Assembly (NCBI GenBank): GCA_963781105.1
Contig: CAWAED010000010.1
Span: 114,208-178,207, forward strand
Reading direction: 5' to 3'
DNA length: 64,000 nucleotides
From: Palsa-295 sp963781105
Lineage (GTDB): Bacteria > Acidobacteriota > Terriglobia > Acidiferrales > UBA7541
In this document: piece by piece, positions 45,787 to 54,805 of the stretch
Layout: every line of letters begins with the position of its first letter
Numbering within the stretch: position 1 is the stretch's first letter
The notes under the pieces: generated by a model
The model's input: only the letters and a program-made list of their open reading frames with translations
Database searches by the model: none
Told to the model about the DNA's origin: nothing
Translations under genes and position numbers: made by a program

Positions 45787-46153
45787 GTTAGCACATCGGT
45801 AACCTAAGAAGTGTTGGACGGAAGTACAGTTGAGGGAGGGGACCAGTACTAGCTGGACTTCTTTGAAGGGAGTGGAAGCATGGGCCACCCGCCAAGGTCT
45901 CCTCATTCCCAAAAGCGATATCACGCTCTCGACCCTACAACGCGCTGCCACGATAGTAGGCCGTCGCGTCCTCATCGAGTTGATCTGACACGAGCGGTAG
46001 GAATTTGCCGGTGGCGCATTCTCGCCGAGGGCCGCCAAGTAACGGCCTGCGAAGTACGCGCTTTCTTGGGAACGGTTTATACGGCTCGCGACTGCAAGCA
46101 TCGTGAAGAGGGCGAGCTCGCCATCACTTTCTTCACGACGTGACGCTAAGGTC
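45787..46153. other. Intergenic region with a gene remnant
   Basis: This 367-bp stretch lies between two minus-strand genes. It contains the antitoxin-like remnant listed next; the rest (45989-46153) shows no convincing gene. Confidence 0.5.
45803..45988 (+). pseudogene. Possible C-terminal remnant of an XRE-type antitoxin
   Basis: On the plus strand an open frame without a clear start (preceded by TAA at 45800) gives, before its TGA at 45986-45988, the reading LIPKSDITLSTLQRAATIVG then RRVLIELI. This matches the tail of small HTH antitoxin proteins, where a helix of the LSTLxRAAxxxG type is followed by a short beta strand. It overlaps no clear gene and is probably degenerate. Confidence 0.3.
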
Positions 46154-46411
46154 TTAGTGCCCCGCCCGGATGCCGGCTGCGCTCGGTAGCGATTGACGTA
46201 GCGCGATCATGAAGGGGACTGCTACGCGCTGTAGTTCGTCTAACTCGTCTACCAGTTCGTGGACCAGCATTTGAGTTTTCTCGGCTAGGTCGCCGCCTTG
46301 TCCTGTGGCGTTGGCGTTGATCGCTAGGCGAAGGATGTGGATGTGATTGATCAATTGTTGGTAGTAGCCGTCCAGGGTGGGGCCCATTGTGATGGGTCGA
46401 ATGTCGCTCAT
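46154..46411 (-). CDS. Small conserved-looking protein of unknown function
   Basis: This 85-aa protein starts MSDIRPITMGPTLDGYYQQL and forms mainly helices (NHIHILRLAINANATGQGG; LVHELVDELDELQRVAVPF). The ATG at 46411 has AGAGGAGA 6 bp upstream, supporting a real gene. No family is recognised; the paired helices suggest a small helical bundle. Confidence 0.6.
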   Translation of the reverse strand: MSDIRPITMGPTLDGYYQQLINHIHILRLAINANATGQGGDLAEKTQMLVHELVDELDELQRVAVPFMIALRQSLPSAAGIRAGH

Positions 46412-46752
46412 GCAAATCTCCTCTTTGCGGTTTGAGAAATTGGGATTTTTGTTTTCTGGCGATGGCCACCGCCGCTTGGCGAATTGGGGCGTCCGTTATT
46501 TCTATAGTGACGATGCGGGGCGATTCGTTTCTTACAGGAATGCAGGTCGCGAACGCGGGTATCGTGGTGAAAGGCGAGGAGCACAGCCAAGAGCACAGCC
46601 AAGAGCACAGCCAAGAGCACAGCCAAGAGTGTCCTTCGATGTCGCCATTGGCGGCATCTCAGGATGAAGCTGTGCCACACCTGCGGGCGGCATCTTGGCG
46701 TTCCCGGTCGGATGTGTCGCGGCTTCCTTCGTCAGCGGCCCAATCTGCGCTC
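46412..46752. other. Intergenic region with a tandem repeat
   Basis: The 341-bp gap holds the 12-bp tandem array at 46579-46626. Open frames across it on either strand mainly translate the repeat and are not considered genes. Confidence 0.6.
46579..46626 (+). repeat. 12-bp tandem repeat (GAGCACAGCCAA)x4
   Basis: Four perfect copies of GAGCACAGCCAA stand in a row, followed by a partial GAGTG. Single copies of a related palindromic element lie at 47617-47645 and (reverse) 7045-7075. The array likely arose by slippage in a copy of the dispersed element. Confidence 0.9.
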
Positions 46753-47502
46753 TTAGCGGACCAGATGTTGCAGCCAGGCGGCGAACGCGTGCCACGTCGC
46801 TGTTCTTCCTAGCGGAAATCGAGTTTCCAGCACGAGTATTAGGAAAGAGCCGGCCCACAGCGTGGCGCGATGGATGCGGTGCATGGACCAGAGATCGTAG
46901 CCAATCAAGACGAGCAGAAAGCAATCGGCGACAAGAGCAACTACCGAAGACTTCCGGTATACAAAAGCGAACGGCAAGCGCGCGATGGCGGGAGTGAGCA
47001 GCGCGATGGTCGCGATGTAGATGAACCGCTTGTGCGCGGGCGGGTCCGAGCGCCTGCGGAAGGCGAAATAAAGCGGGACGGCAAAGAGCAGGATATCGGT
47101 GAGCCCGACAATGTAAAACATTTGTGGATCCCGGGTCGCCGGCGCGCCCCGAGACAGAGCATCGGTGGCGGCCACAAGACCGAGAACAATCATCAGGCAT
47201 CCCAGAAAAAATCCCGCCACGCCCAAGCGCCGATGAATATCCACGCGGCCGGCGGAGACCAGCGAAGTTTGCGCGACAAGCAACAGAATCCAGCAGGAAA
47301 ACACCGCGCCGTGAATGTGAATGATGCGGTTGGGCAGCGGCGCGTGGAAAAGTCCGGCGAGATAATAGGTGTGCGCGAAACCGACGAAGACAGTGAGGAG
47401 CATGACCAGCGCCATGCCCGTAAAGAACACGTGATCGAATCGCCGGCCGGGCAGGTTCGCAGTGCGAACGCCTGTCCCGGAGGATGCCGCAGCAGTGGCC
47501 AT
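46753..47502 (-). CDS. Multi-pass membrane protein of unknown function
   Basis: This 249-aa protein has about seven hydrophobic segments and three conserved-looking His positions (FAHTYYLAGLFHAPLPNRII, IHIHGAVFSCWILLL, RVDIHRRLGVAGFFLGCL), an arrangement like membrane haem or proton-coupled proteins. The ATG at 47502 has GGGGGAA upstream. It is similar in layout to uncharacterised acidobacterial seven-helix proteins. The His-rich first helices could bind haem; this is inference. Confidence 0.65.
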   Translation of the reverse strand: MATAAASSGTGVRTANLPGRRFDHVFFTGMALVMLLTVFVGFAHTYYLAGLFHAPLPNRIIHIHGAVFSCWILLLVAQTSLVSAGRVDIHRRLGVAGFFLGCLMIVLGLVAATDALSRGAPATRDPQMFYIVGLTDILLFAVPLYFAFRRRSDPPAHKRFIYIATIALLTPAIARLPFAFVYRKSSVVALVADCFLLVLIGYDLWSMHRIHRATLWAGSFLILVLETRFPLGRTATWHAFAAWLQHLVR

Positions 47503-47616
47503 AGTTCCCCCGCGCTGTCCGGATCGCCCTTGGCCTGGAAATCTTGACCGGCATTGTAGGCGCAATGAGCAGATCGCGCAATGCGGGGACGGGTTACAGC
47601 TCCAAGCTGCGAAAAC

Positions 47617-47645
47617 GAAGAGCACAGCCAAGAGTGGCTGTGCCA
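47617..47645 (+). repeat. Copy of the GAGCACAGCCAA-family dispersed repeat
   Basis: AAGAGCACAGCCAAGAG followed by TGGCTGTGCCACC forms an imperfect hairpin. Related copies are at 7045-7075 and, expanded, at 46579-46626. Confidence 0.6.
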
Positions 47646-47710
47646 CCTTCGAAATCCACAGCTTGGAAAATTTCCACAGAGTGAGCGCAAAATAAATTGT
47701 GGATTACAGC

Positions 47711-47739
47711 TTGACACTTAGAGCACCTTTCAGTAGTAT
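47711..47739 (+). promoter_or_regulatory. 16S rRNA promoter
   Basis: A near-consensus sigma70-type promoter: -35 TTGACA (47711-47716), 17-bp spacer, -10 TAGTAT (47734-47739). It lies about 210 bp before the mature 16S 5' end. Confidence 0.75.
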
Positions 47740-47780
47740 CGGGGTTCGTCTGTAGTCCTTCCAGCTGGCCTGGATTGACC

Positions 47781-47792
47781 TGCTCTTTGACA
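47781..47792 (+). promoter_or_regulatory. boxA antitermination element
   Basis: TGCTCTTTGACA matches the rRNA boxA consensus TGCTCTTTAACA at all but one position. It sits in the leader between the promoter and the 16S gene, as expected for rRNA antitermination by Nus factors. Confidence 0.75.
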
Positions 47793-47950
47793 ATCGGATG
47801 ATACATGCCAGAACCCGTTTGGTTACGGTCTGTGCGCCGGGTGTACCGGTGTATGGACCACATTTGAGATAACCGAGCGATTTAAAAAGTTCGTTCCCAA
47901 TCGAGGCATTCGACGCGAGTCGTGATGCTTCTGGTTGGAAACACCAGATT

Positions 47951-49484
<1,534 letters not shown>

Positions 49485-49631
49485 CTAAAAGAAAAGGGAG
49501 CACGATTCGCCTTTATGGCGAGTACGGCTCTTCACCGGTTCCTCACGGAACCGGGCTCGGCTCTCAAAGCCCGACGGGTTCTGGTAAGTCTCATCCGATA
49601 AAGTCAAAAGAGTTTGCTGCAGACAAACGCA

Positions 49632-49673
49632 AGCCCCGACGCGATGCAAATCGCGCCGGGGCTTTTTGTTTTT
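49632..49673 (+). terminator. Intrinsic terminator of the 16S transcript
   Basis: A 14-bp stem AGCCCCGACGCGAT / ATCGCGCCGGGGCT with one A-C mismatch and a GCAA loop (49632-49663) is followed by TTTTTGTTTTT. This is a textbook rho-independent terminator, and it separates the 16S gene from the convergent nuclease-helicase gene. Confidence 0.92.
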
Positions 49674-49721
49674 ATGGGCTACAAATCTCAGAGTTTGAGG
49701 AGCTTGGCGCGGTTTACGTTT

Positions 49722-52700
49722 CTATAGTGTTGCCGGATCGACAGCGGTCGCGAGCTCCAGATACCGACACAGTGCGTTTGCGAGTTGCATCTGGCGGGGG
49801 CTGCGGCACTCGGGCTCAAACAATCGCGGGCTACCAACCAAGATCACATTCGACATCGCGCGTGACGTTGCTACGTTGAGCCGGTTCAGGCTGTACAGAA
49901 ACTCCATTCCTCTCGGCGCCTCCTCAGGCGACGACGTGGTGAGGGAATAGACCACCACCGGAGCTTCCTGTCCTTGAAACTTGTCGACGGTTCCGACGCG
50001 AGCTCCCGGCAGCCGCGCTGATAGATCAGCTACCTGGGCGTTATATGGGGCCACGATGAGAATGTCATTCAAGGTCAGCGGCCGGCTGTTGCCGATTCCA
50101 TAAAACCATTTCACTTCAGGCCGCAACAAGCTTTGAACGATGCGCGCGACGACTTCTACCTCTTCAGCCGAGGAGTTGCAGTTACCCTCGTGAGCAACCG
50201 GCACAAACCACAAGCCTGCACCACTAAATGAATCGTGCCCGTCCAAAACTCGATTGCGTAACACCTCGCGCGAACCGAGCCTTCCCTCGTAAAACATTTG
50301 CGACGTAAATCCGCAAATGTTTGGATGCATCCTCCATGTCTCGGGGAGAAGCAGGCCGACTTGACTTGGAATCGTCTTGTGCTGTCCGAGTAGATGCTGA
50401 AGCGCAGACTTTTCCGCCCCATCCGGATGGCTACCTTTAAGCGGGCGGTCGAGCTGCTGTGGATCGCCTATCAGTATTAGATTTTTTGCCGCTTGTGAGA
50501 CAGCGAGGACGTCGGCCAAAGACATTTGACCCGCTTCGTCTATAAACAAGGCATCGAGTACGTCAAAATACTCTGGCCGCGTCCAGAGCCACGATGTGCC
50601 GCCTACGACGTTGGCTGCTCCCGAGCGCAACGCTCCAAGAGGAGCCTCATTATTTGTGACGATGATGATGCCTTCAGCCGGATCGTCGTCGGATACTTCG
50701 TTAACCTTTTCCATGCAACGCACGCCGTCAATCTTTTCCTCTTGTGCGGCGTCTATGACCTCCTCGAGTAGCAGGTGAATGACATTGTGGCTCAGCGCGG
50801 TTATTCCGACTCGTTTCCCTTGTAGAACCAATTTGCAGATCATCCTGGCGCCCGTGTAGGTTTTCCCAGCACCCGGAGGACCTTGAATGGCATACACGGA
50901 ATCATCCAGTGCGCCAGCTACGCGGCTGGCAAGTCTCTTAGTCTCTTCTCCAACGCGCGGCATGAGGGTTTCGCCGCGCAAAAGTCTCGGAGGCTTTCGC
51001 AGCAGCAGATCGCGCGCGGCACGATGGTTACCCGCTTGATCGATACCGTTGTCTCTGACCCATTCTCCAATTCGCAGCAACGCCCCTTCATGACTTAGGA
51101 CCGAAGGCGGCCGATCCCACATGTATAGGCCGGTCGGATGAAGTTCAGCTGTCTTTCTCGTTTTCTTGACGTCGATCGTTCTATTCACCACATCGATGGC
51201 AATTACGGAGCCAAACTTTTCTCCTCGCTGATACAAATCCTTATCCAGGCGCACTTCAGTCTCTTGTTTGTCAAACGTGTAGCGGTCGGTCGGAATCTTG
51301 CCATCAATGGCGAGTCGCTTCGCGAACCGTAAACCGGCCACTGCGCTTCGTTCCTCCATCAAGGCTTGATCGTCTAACGCGGCCAGGCGGAATCCTTCCC
51401 ACCAGGTTGCTTTGTTCTCTCGCCGGTGCCAATCCAAGAGCTGAGCCAAAATCCATCGCGCTTGTTCTTCTTCTGAACGGTTCAAGGGATCGGGCGAAAT
51501 GCCAGAAACAAGTTGTGCGACTAAGACTTCAACCTTCTTCTGACGTTCGTCCACAGCCTCCGACGGAGCGCCGTCTCGCAAAACTGGTCTGGAGATGACG
51601 ACACCCTGATCTAGTAGCTTTTGTCGTTCAGCTTCCATCCAGTCGCGTAAAGACGCAGTCGATAGACAATCATCCTTGTTGTATCCCTCTAAGGCAGTTA
51701 GTACGTTTTCGGGAAGTTCGCTCTGTCGCCCCAATTCCAGACTATGCTCAATGCGCCGCATGGCCTCTCGCGAAGTAGCGAGAGGGATCGTTCTCTCGTA
51801 TTTGTGAAAGGCTTCAAGCGCTTTCAGCGAATATTCTTCAACGCTTGCGCGCAACGCCTGCTTCAAGACGCTGTGAAGGTCCACAAATAATCCTGCCCGC
51901 AACATACGGTCAATCTCGTCCTCCCGAGTCGCGTAGGTTCCCATGAGACGCTTAAACGCCGTTGGCTCGTAGGCTCCAAAGTGGTAGACGTGCATGGCTG
52001 GATGATCTTTCCACCGCTGCATGACCTCGTCTACGATCCACTCAAATCCTCGCTTCTCGTCGGTTGCGGAGAACGCCCATCGCCTTTCATAAGGGTGTTG
52101 TTGGCAATGATTGAGCCACGCGAAGCCGAACAAATATTCGTGCCCAGAATTTCCTACGTACCGGTCGCCTTCCAGATCAACGAACATGTCGCCAGTCGAA
52201 GGCTCCGGCAGGTTACAGAAACCCATCTGGTCTGAAATCGGTAGGGGTTCGTGGATGGACAGGCCCTGCGTTCGTCCTTCCACTTGAACGCGAGCTTGCT
52301 CCCGTACGCGCTCAAGACCTTCTCTTGAACCGTGTGTCGGCTTCTGAGCAAGCGGCACCGGCAGCGATGCCAGTTTCGTCATCGTGTCTGTTTTCCAAGA
52401 GGTCAGTTCATTGCGCTGGAGTCTGGTGATTCCCGCGACTAGCGAAAGATGATCATCACCGCGCCGGCGCGCGTCGCATTCACGAAACCATCTACAGACA
52501 TCGCAGTGGGCACAGGGCTCCGGGTAAGTTTCTTCTCGGTGCTCGCTATCGCAGGCGCTCTCCAATCGTGCTTTTACGTATCGGTAGTATGCCGAGTATT
52601 CCTCAACACGGTAGGGCTGCAGAACGAACGTAGTTCCGGGCAAGACCACATGCATAAATTCCGGCGCTGCACCTTGCGTCTCGGCCAGTAACTCGGAGTA

Positions 52701-53150
52701 GAGCGAAAGCTGTAAGATGGTTGCCGCCTTCGTCTCACGAGTCAATTTGCAGTCGTAAACCTCATACGACCAATTTCCCAGACGGCTGGGCCGCGACACT
52801 TTGCGCAAAACGTCCGGCCGCCCGAACCACCGCCCGATGGCCATGCTGCCCTGAGCGATGACATCCGCTCCATCTCTCATGAACTTATCAGTTGCTAGAA
52901 GCGAGGCGTTCTCGTCGCGAAGTTCTCGCAGGTCCGCGAATGAAAGAGTCTGATCCAGGAGCGAATGCAAATAAGCTTCTTCGTGACGAGCACCGAGTTG
53001 TTGCACTACAGCAAGGTCAGGCGATCGCCACTTTGGTGCAGCACGACTCCCGCGAGCTACGCTTAGATCGAGAGAAGTGAGGTGTCTGCAGGCTAAGTGA
53101 TTGCTTGCGTCGGTTGCCGAAAGCCGAATTGTCCGCGATAGAGTGATCAC
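49722..53150 (-). CDS. TM0106-like RecB-family nuclease fused to an SF1 helicase
   Basis: This 1142-aa protein has a GTG start with AAGGTGT upstream. The N-terminal third is Cas4/RecB-like (PD-D/E-K region YEVYDCKLTRETKAATILQL, plus a Cys cluster CAHCDVCRWFRECDA). The middle part has an RNase H-like segment MFVDLEGDRYVGNSGHEYLF. The C-terminal half is a superfamily 1 helicase: Walker A IQGPPGAGKTYTGARM, Walker B LFIDEAGQM, GDPQQLDRPL, VGTVDKFQGQEAPVVVYSLT and LNRLNVATSRAMS. The overall layout matches TM0106-type proteins of uncertain role in DNA processing or defence. Codon use is less GC-rich than in the housekeeping genes, suggesting transfer. It ends 49 bp after the 16S terminator on the opposite strand. 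Confidence 0.85.
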   Translation of the reverse strand: MITLSRTIRLSATDASNHLACRHLTSLDLSVARGSRAAPKWRSPDLAVVQQLGARHEEAYLHSLLDQTLSFADLRELRDENASLLATDKFMRDGADVIAQGSMAIGRWFGRPDVLRKVSRPSRLGNWSYEVYDCKLTRETKAATILQLSLYSELLAETQGAAPEFMHVVLPGTTFVLQPYRVEEYSAYYRYVKARLESACDSEHREETYPEPCAHCDVCRWFRECDARRRGDDHLSLVAGITRLQRNELTSWKTDTMTKLASLPVPLAQKPTHGSREGLERVREQARVQVEGRTQGLSIHEPLPISDQMGFCNLPEPSTGDMFVDLEGDRYVGNSGHEYLFGFAWLNHCQQHPYERRWAFSATDEKRGFEWIVDEVMQRWKDHPAMHVYHFGAYEPTAFKRLMGTYATREDEIDRMLRAGLFVDLHSVLKQALRASVEEYSLKALEAFHKYERTIPLATSREAMRRIEHSLELGRQSELPENVLTALEGYNKDDCLSTASLRDWMEAERQKLLDQGVVISRPVLRDGAPSEAVDERQKKVEVLVAQLVSGISPDPLNRSEEEQARWILAQLLDWHRRENKATWWEGFRLAALDDQALMEERSAVAGLRFAKRLAIDGKIPTDRYTFDKQETEVRLDKDLYQRGEKFGSVIAIDVVNRTIDVKKTRKTAELHPTGLYMWDRPPSVLSHEGALLRIGEWVRDNGIDQAGNHRAARDLLLRKPPRLLRGETLMPRVGEETKRLASRVAGALDDSVYAIQGPPGAGKTYTGARMICKLVLQGKRVGITALSHNVIHLLLEEVIDAAQEEKIDGVRCMEKVNEVSDDDPAEGIIIVTNNEAPLGALRSGAANVVGGTSWLWTRPEYFDVLDALFIDEAGQMSLADVLAVSQAAKNLILIGDPQQLDRPLKGSHPDGAEKSALQHLLGQHKTIPSQVGLLLPETWRMHPNICGFTSQMFYEGRLGSREVLRNRVLDGHDSFSGAGLWFVPVAHEGNCNSSAEEVEVVARIVQSLLRPEVKWFYGIGNSRPLTLNDILIVAPYNAQVADLSARLPGARVGTVDKFQGQEAPVVVYSLTTSSPEEAPRGMEFLYSLNRLNVATSRAMSNVILVGSPRLFEPECRSPRQMQLANALCRYLELATAVDPATL

Positions 53151-53472
53151 ATCACACCTTCAATGAAATCAGGCGGTTTCGCTTCTGCCAAGACGCTCAT
53201 AGTGATAATGGCGCGATAACTTGATCAGTTCTGGTAATAACAGGAATTACGCCACAATAGAAGACGATAGTATTGGCAATTGGGGCGAAAGTGCCATGGC
53301 CGCACCAATCCTAAGGAAGTGCTGGCGCTCGCGTATTGGAGAAACTAAAGCGCTTGTTGGACCTTGTGTATAGGGCCGGGTCAGAGAGTTAGATGCAGAG
53401 CTATGCGCAGCTGCGGCGATTCCGCGGATTGCGGGTTTTGTGCGAGACCGAGACTCCGGGCCACCTGTTAGG
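53151..53472. other. Intergenic region, nothing recognised
   Basis: The 322-bp gap between two minus-strand genes shows no gene, repeat family or clear terminator. Plus-strand open frames here run into the antisense of the Gln/His-rich gene and are not supported. Confidence 0.5.
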
Positions 53473-53898
53473 TCAGGCGGTTACGTTGAGGGAGCCGGCT
53501 GTTGCGTGGGATGGCGTGGTGGTGGTGCCGCCGTTGGCGCTGGAGCTGGGGGATTCGAATTGTTGCAGGTCTTGCTGGAGTGTGGCGAAGGCGGTTTGGG
53601 CGCTGGAGAGATTGTTGGATTGCAGGGCGGCGGATAGGGAGTTTAGGGCTTGCGAGATTTGATTGCTTTGCTGGCCGCCGCCGTGGTGATGATGGTGATG
53701 GACCTGGTTGGTGCCCTGCTGCTGTTGTTGCTGCTGAAAATCCTGCTGGGCTTGCGTCAGATTGCCGCTTTGCAGGTCCTGCCCTAGCTGCTGAAACTCC
53801 CTTTGAATCTGCTGAAATTTTCCATGGCTGTTCTGTGAAGTCGGCGTGGCGTTCAATACGGAATTGAGTGCGGTGCTGGCGATTCCGGTGATGGACAT
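53473..53898 (-). CDS. Gln/His-rich secreted-type repeat protein
   Basis: This 141-aa protein has two related helical repeats, LGQDLQSGNLTQAQQDFQQ (residues 38-56) and LSAALQSNNLSSAQTAFAT (88-106), separated by a poly-Gln run and HHHHHH (67-72). AGAGGTGA precedes the ATG at 53898. The helical repeats resemble acidobacterial proteins of unknown role; the His run could bind metal. There is no clear signal peptide. Confidence 0.6.
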   Translation of the reverse strand: MSITGIASTALNSVLNATPTSQNSHGKFQQIQREFQQLGQDLQSGNLTQAQQDFQQQQQQQGTNQVHHHHHHGGGQQSNQISQALNSLSAALQSNNLSSAQTAFATLQQDLQQFESPSSSANGGTTTTPSHATAGSLNVTA

Positions 53899-54371
53899 AG
53901 TTCACCTCTGGCGAAATTTTTGAGGCGCGCGCTTCATGCGCCGAAATGACACAGTTTTGACGCCGCAGTAGGTGAGGAGGTACGAAAGGGCGGCCAGTCC
54001 GAAAAGGGTTGGTAGGTGCATCGCGGTTATAGGTGTCATCGGCATTGCGCGGCAGGGCTTGAGAGTCCGTGTGAGAACTGTAAAAACCGTACTTCAGCGG
54101 CTAAAGCCGCTCTGATTTTGCTGTCTTTACGCCGTAGCTAAAGCTACGGCCTACAAAGATTCTCACGGACTGTTGAGTCGCCCTGTGACGCTGGCCGCTC
54201 CTCGGAACGGTGAATGCAAGGCGGGTGCCATTGCGGCGGGCGGCGGCGATTCCGTTCCGTTGCTGACGGGGCGCGATTTAGGGAGCAGTTCGTTGTGGCT
54301 GCGAGGGTAAAACTGGAACTGCTAGGAATGTTCCGCAGCGTCGTGGAATGGTGTACGGCAAGATTTTCCGC
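53899..54371. other. Intergenic region with a MITE-like element
   Basis: The 473-bp gap contains the 129-bp inverted-repeat element at 54055-54183. The rest (53899-54054 and 54184-54371) shows no gene. Confidence 0.6.
54055..54183. mobile_element. 129-bp MITE/BIME-like element with terminal inverted repeats
   Basis: The left end GGGCTTGAGAGTCCGTG then TGAGAA and the right end TTCTCACGGACTGTTGAG then TCGCCC are imperfect inverted repeats sharing AGTCCGTG and GAGAA. Inside are two hairpins, AGCGGCTAAAGCCGCT (54095-54110) and CCGTAGCTAAAGCTACGG (54132-54149). It has no coding capacity. This is a plausible non-autonomous mobile or REP-like element. Confidence 0.6.
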
Positions 54372-54524
54372 TTATGCGCCCTTGAGTTTTGCCTCGGTGG
54401 CATTAAGGATTACACGCTTGATGGCGACGGCCTCGACTTCTTCCTTGATGCCTTCTTCTTCAAGAAACTTGTCGAAGGTGGAACCGCTGTGGTTGGCCGG
54501 TTTGCGATTTTTTTTCGTTTTCAT
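54372..54524 (-). CDS. Short antitoxin-like protein
   Basis: This 50-aa reading (MKTKKNRKPANHSGSTFDKF then LEEEGIKEEVEAVAIKRV) matches the N-terminus of small HTH antitoxins, where TFDxFLxEEGIxEEVEAVAIKRV is followed by a helix-turn-helix. Here the frame ends shortly after as ILNATEAKLKGA, with no HTH, so it looks truncated. AGGGAAGA precedes the ATG at 54524. No toxin is adjacent. Confidence 0.45.
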   Translation of the reverse strand: MKTKKNRKPANHSGSTFDKFLEEEGIKEEVEAVAIKRVILNATEAKLKGA

Positions 54525-54805
54525 TTTATCTTCCCTAATCACCGTACCGAGCATGGTACATCAGACAAGCGAGTAGCACGGCACTTCGCCGCATAGTGGC
54601 GTGTACAAAGAAACTTGTCCGCTGCGTCCCGCAAAGGGCTGGAAAGCGGCGAGGCAAGCCTCGCCTGGCAAAAAGCGGCAGCAAGCTGCCGCACTCCCAG
54701 AAAAGGTGTGGCTCGGCTCGATGTTGCGAATCGCAGCGGTCATGTGCGCGGCACAAGTCGGGAGCGCGTTGACTTAGCGGTGGACGCGACCTACAATTTG
54801 CGCTC
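54525..54805. other. Intergenic region with a double-hairpin repeat
   Basis: The 281-bp gap before the kinase gene contains the reverse-strand double-hairpin repeat at 54648-54700. No gene is supported. Confidence 0.5.
54648..54700 (-). repeat. Double-hairpin dispersed repeat, copy 3
   Basis: On the minus strand it begins GGGAGTGCGGC, with palindromes GCGGCAGCTTGCTGCCGC (54675-54692) and GGCGAGGCTTGCCTCGCC (54648-54665). It is the reverse-oriented relative of the copies at 2711 and 2808. Confidence 0.65.

Larger units (their letters stand above)
47503..47950. other. 16S rRNA leader and upstream region
   Basis: The 448-bp region contains a dispersed repeat copy (47617-47645), the 16S promoter, boxA and the 5' arm of the processing stem. 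No protein-coding gene is supported. Confidence 0.7.

Noticed and set aside
45880..46143. An 87-codon plus-strand frame upstream of the 46154-46411 gene
   Set aside because: The first part overlaps the antitoxin-like remnant in another phase, no ribosome-binding site is seen, and the reading has no recognisable motif.
46579..46626. Possible CRISPR array
   Set aside because: The units are 12 bp with no spacers and no cas genes are nearby; it is a simple tandem repeat.
46432..46812. A plus-strand frame encoding an EHSQ repeat peptide through the tandem array
   Set aside because: The repeat derives from a noncoding dispersed element; no ribosome-binding site or homologous features.
49485..49631. 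A tRNA or the start of 23S rRNA after the 16S gene
   Set aside because: No cloverleaf or 23S 5' end can be found before the terminator; the stretch has only the 3' arm of the processing stem and short hairpins.
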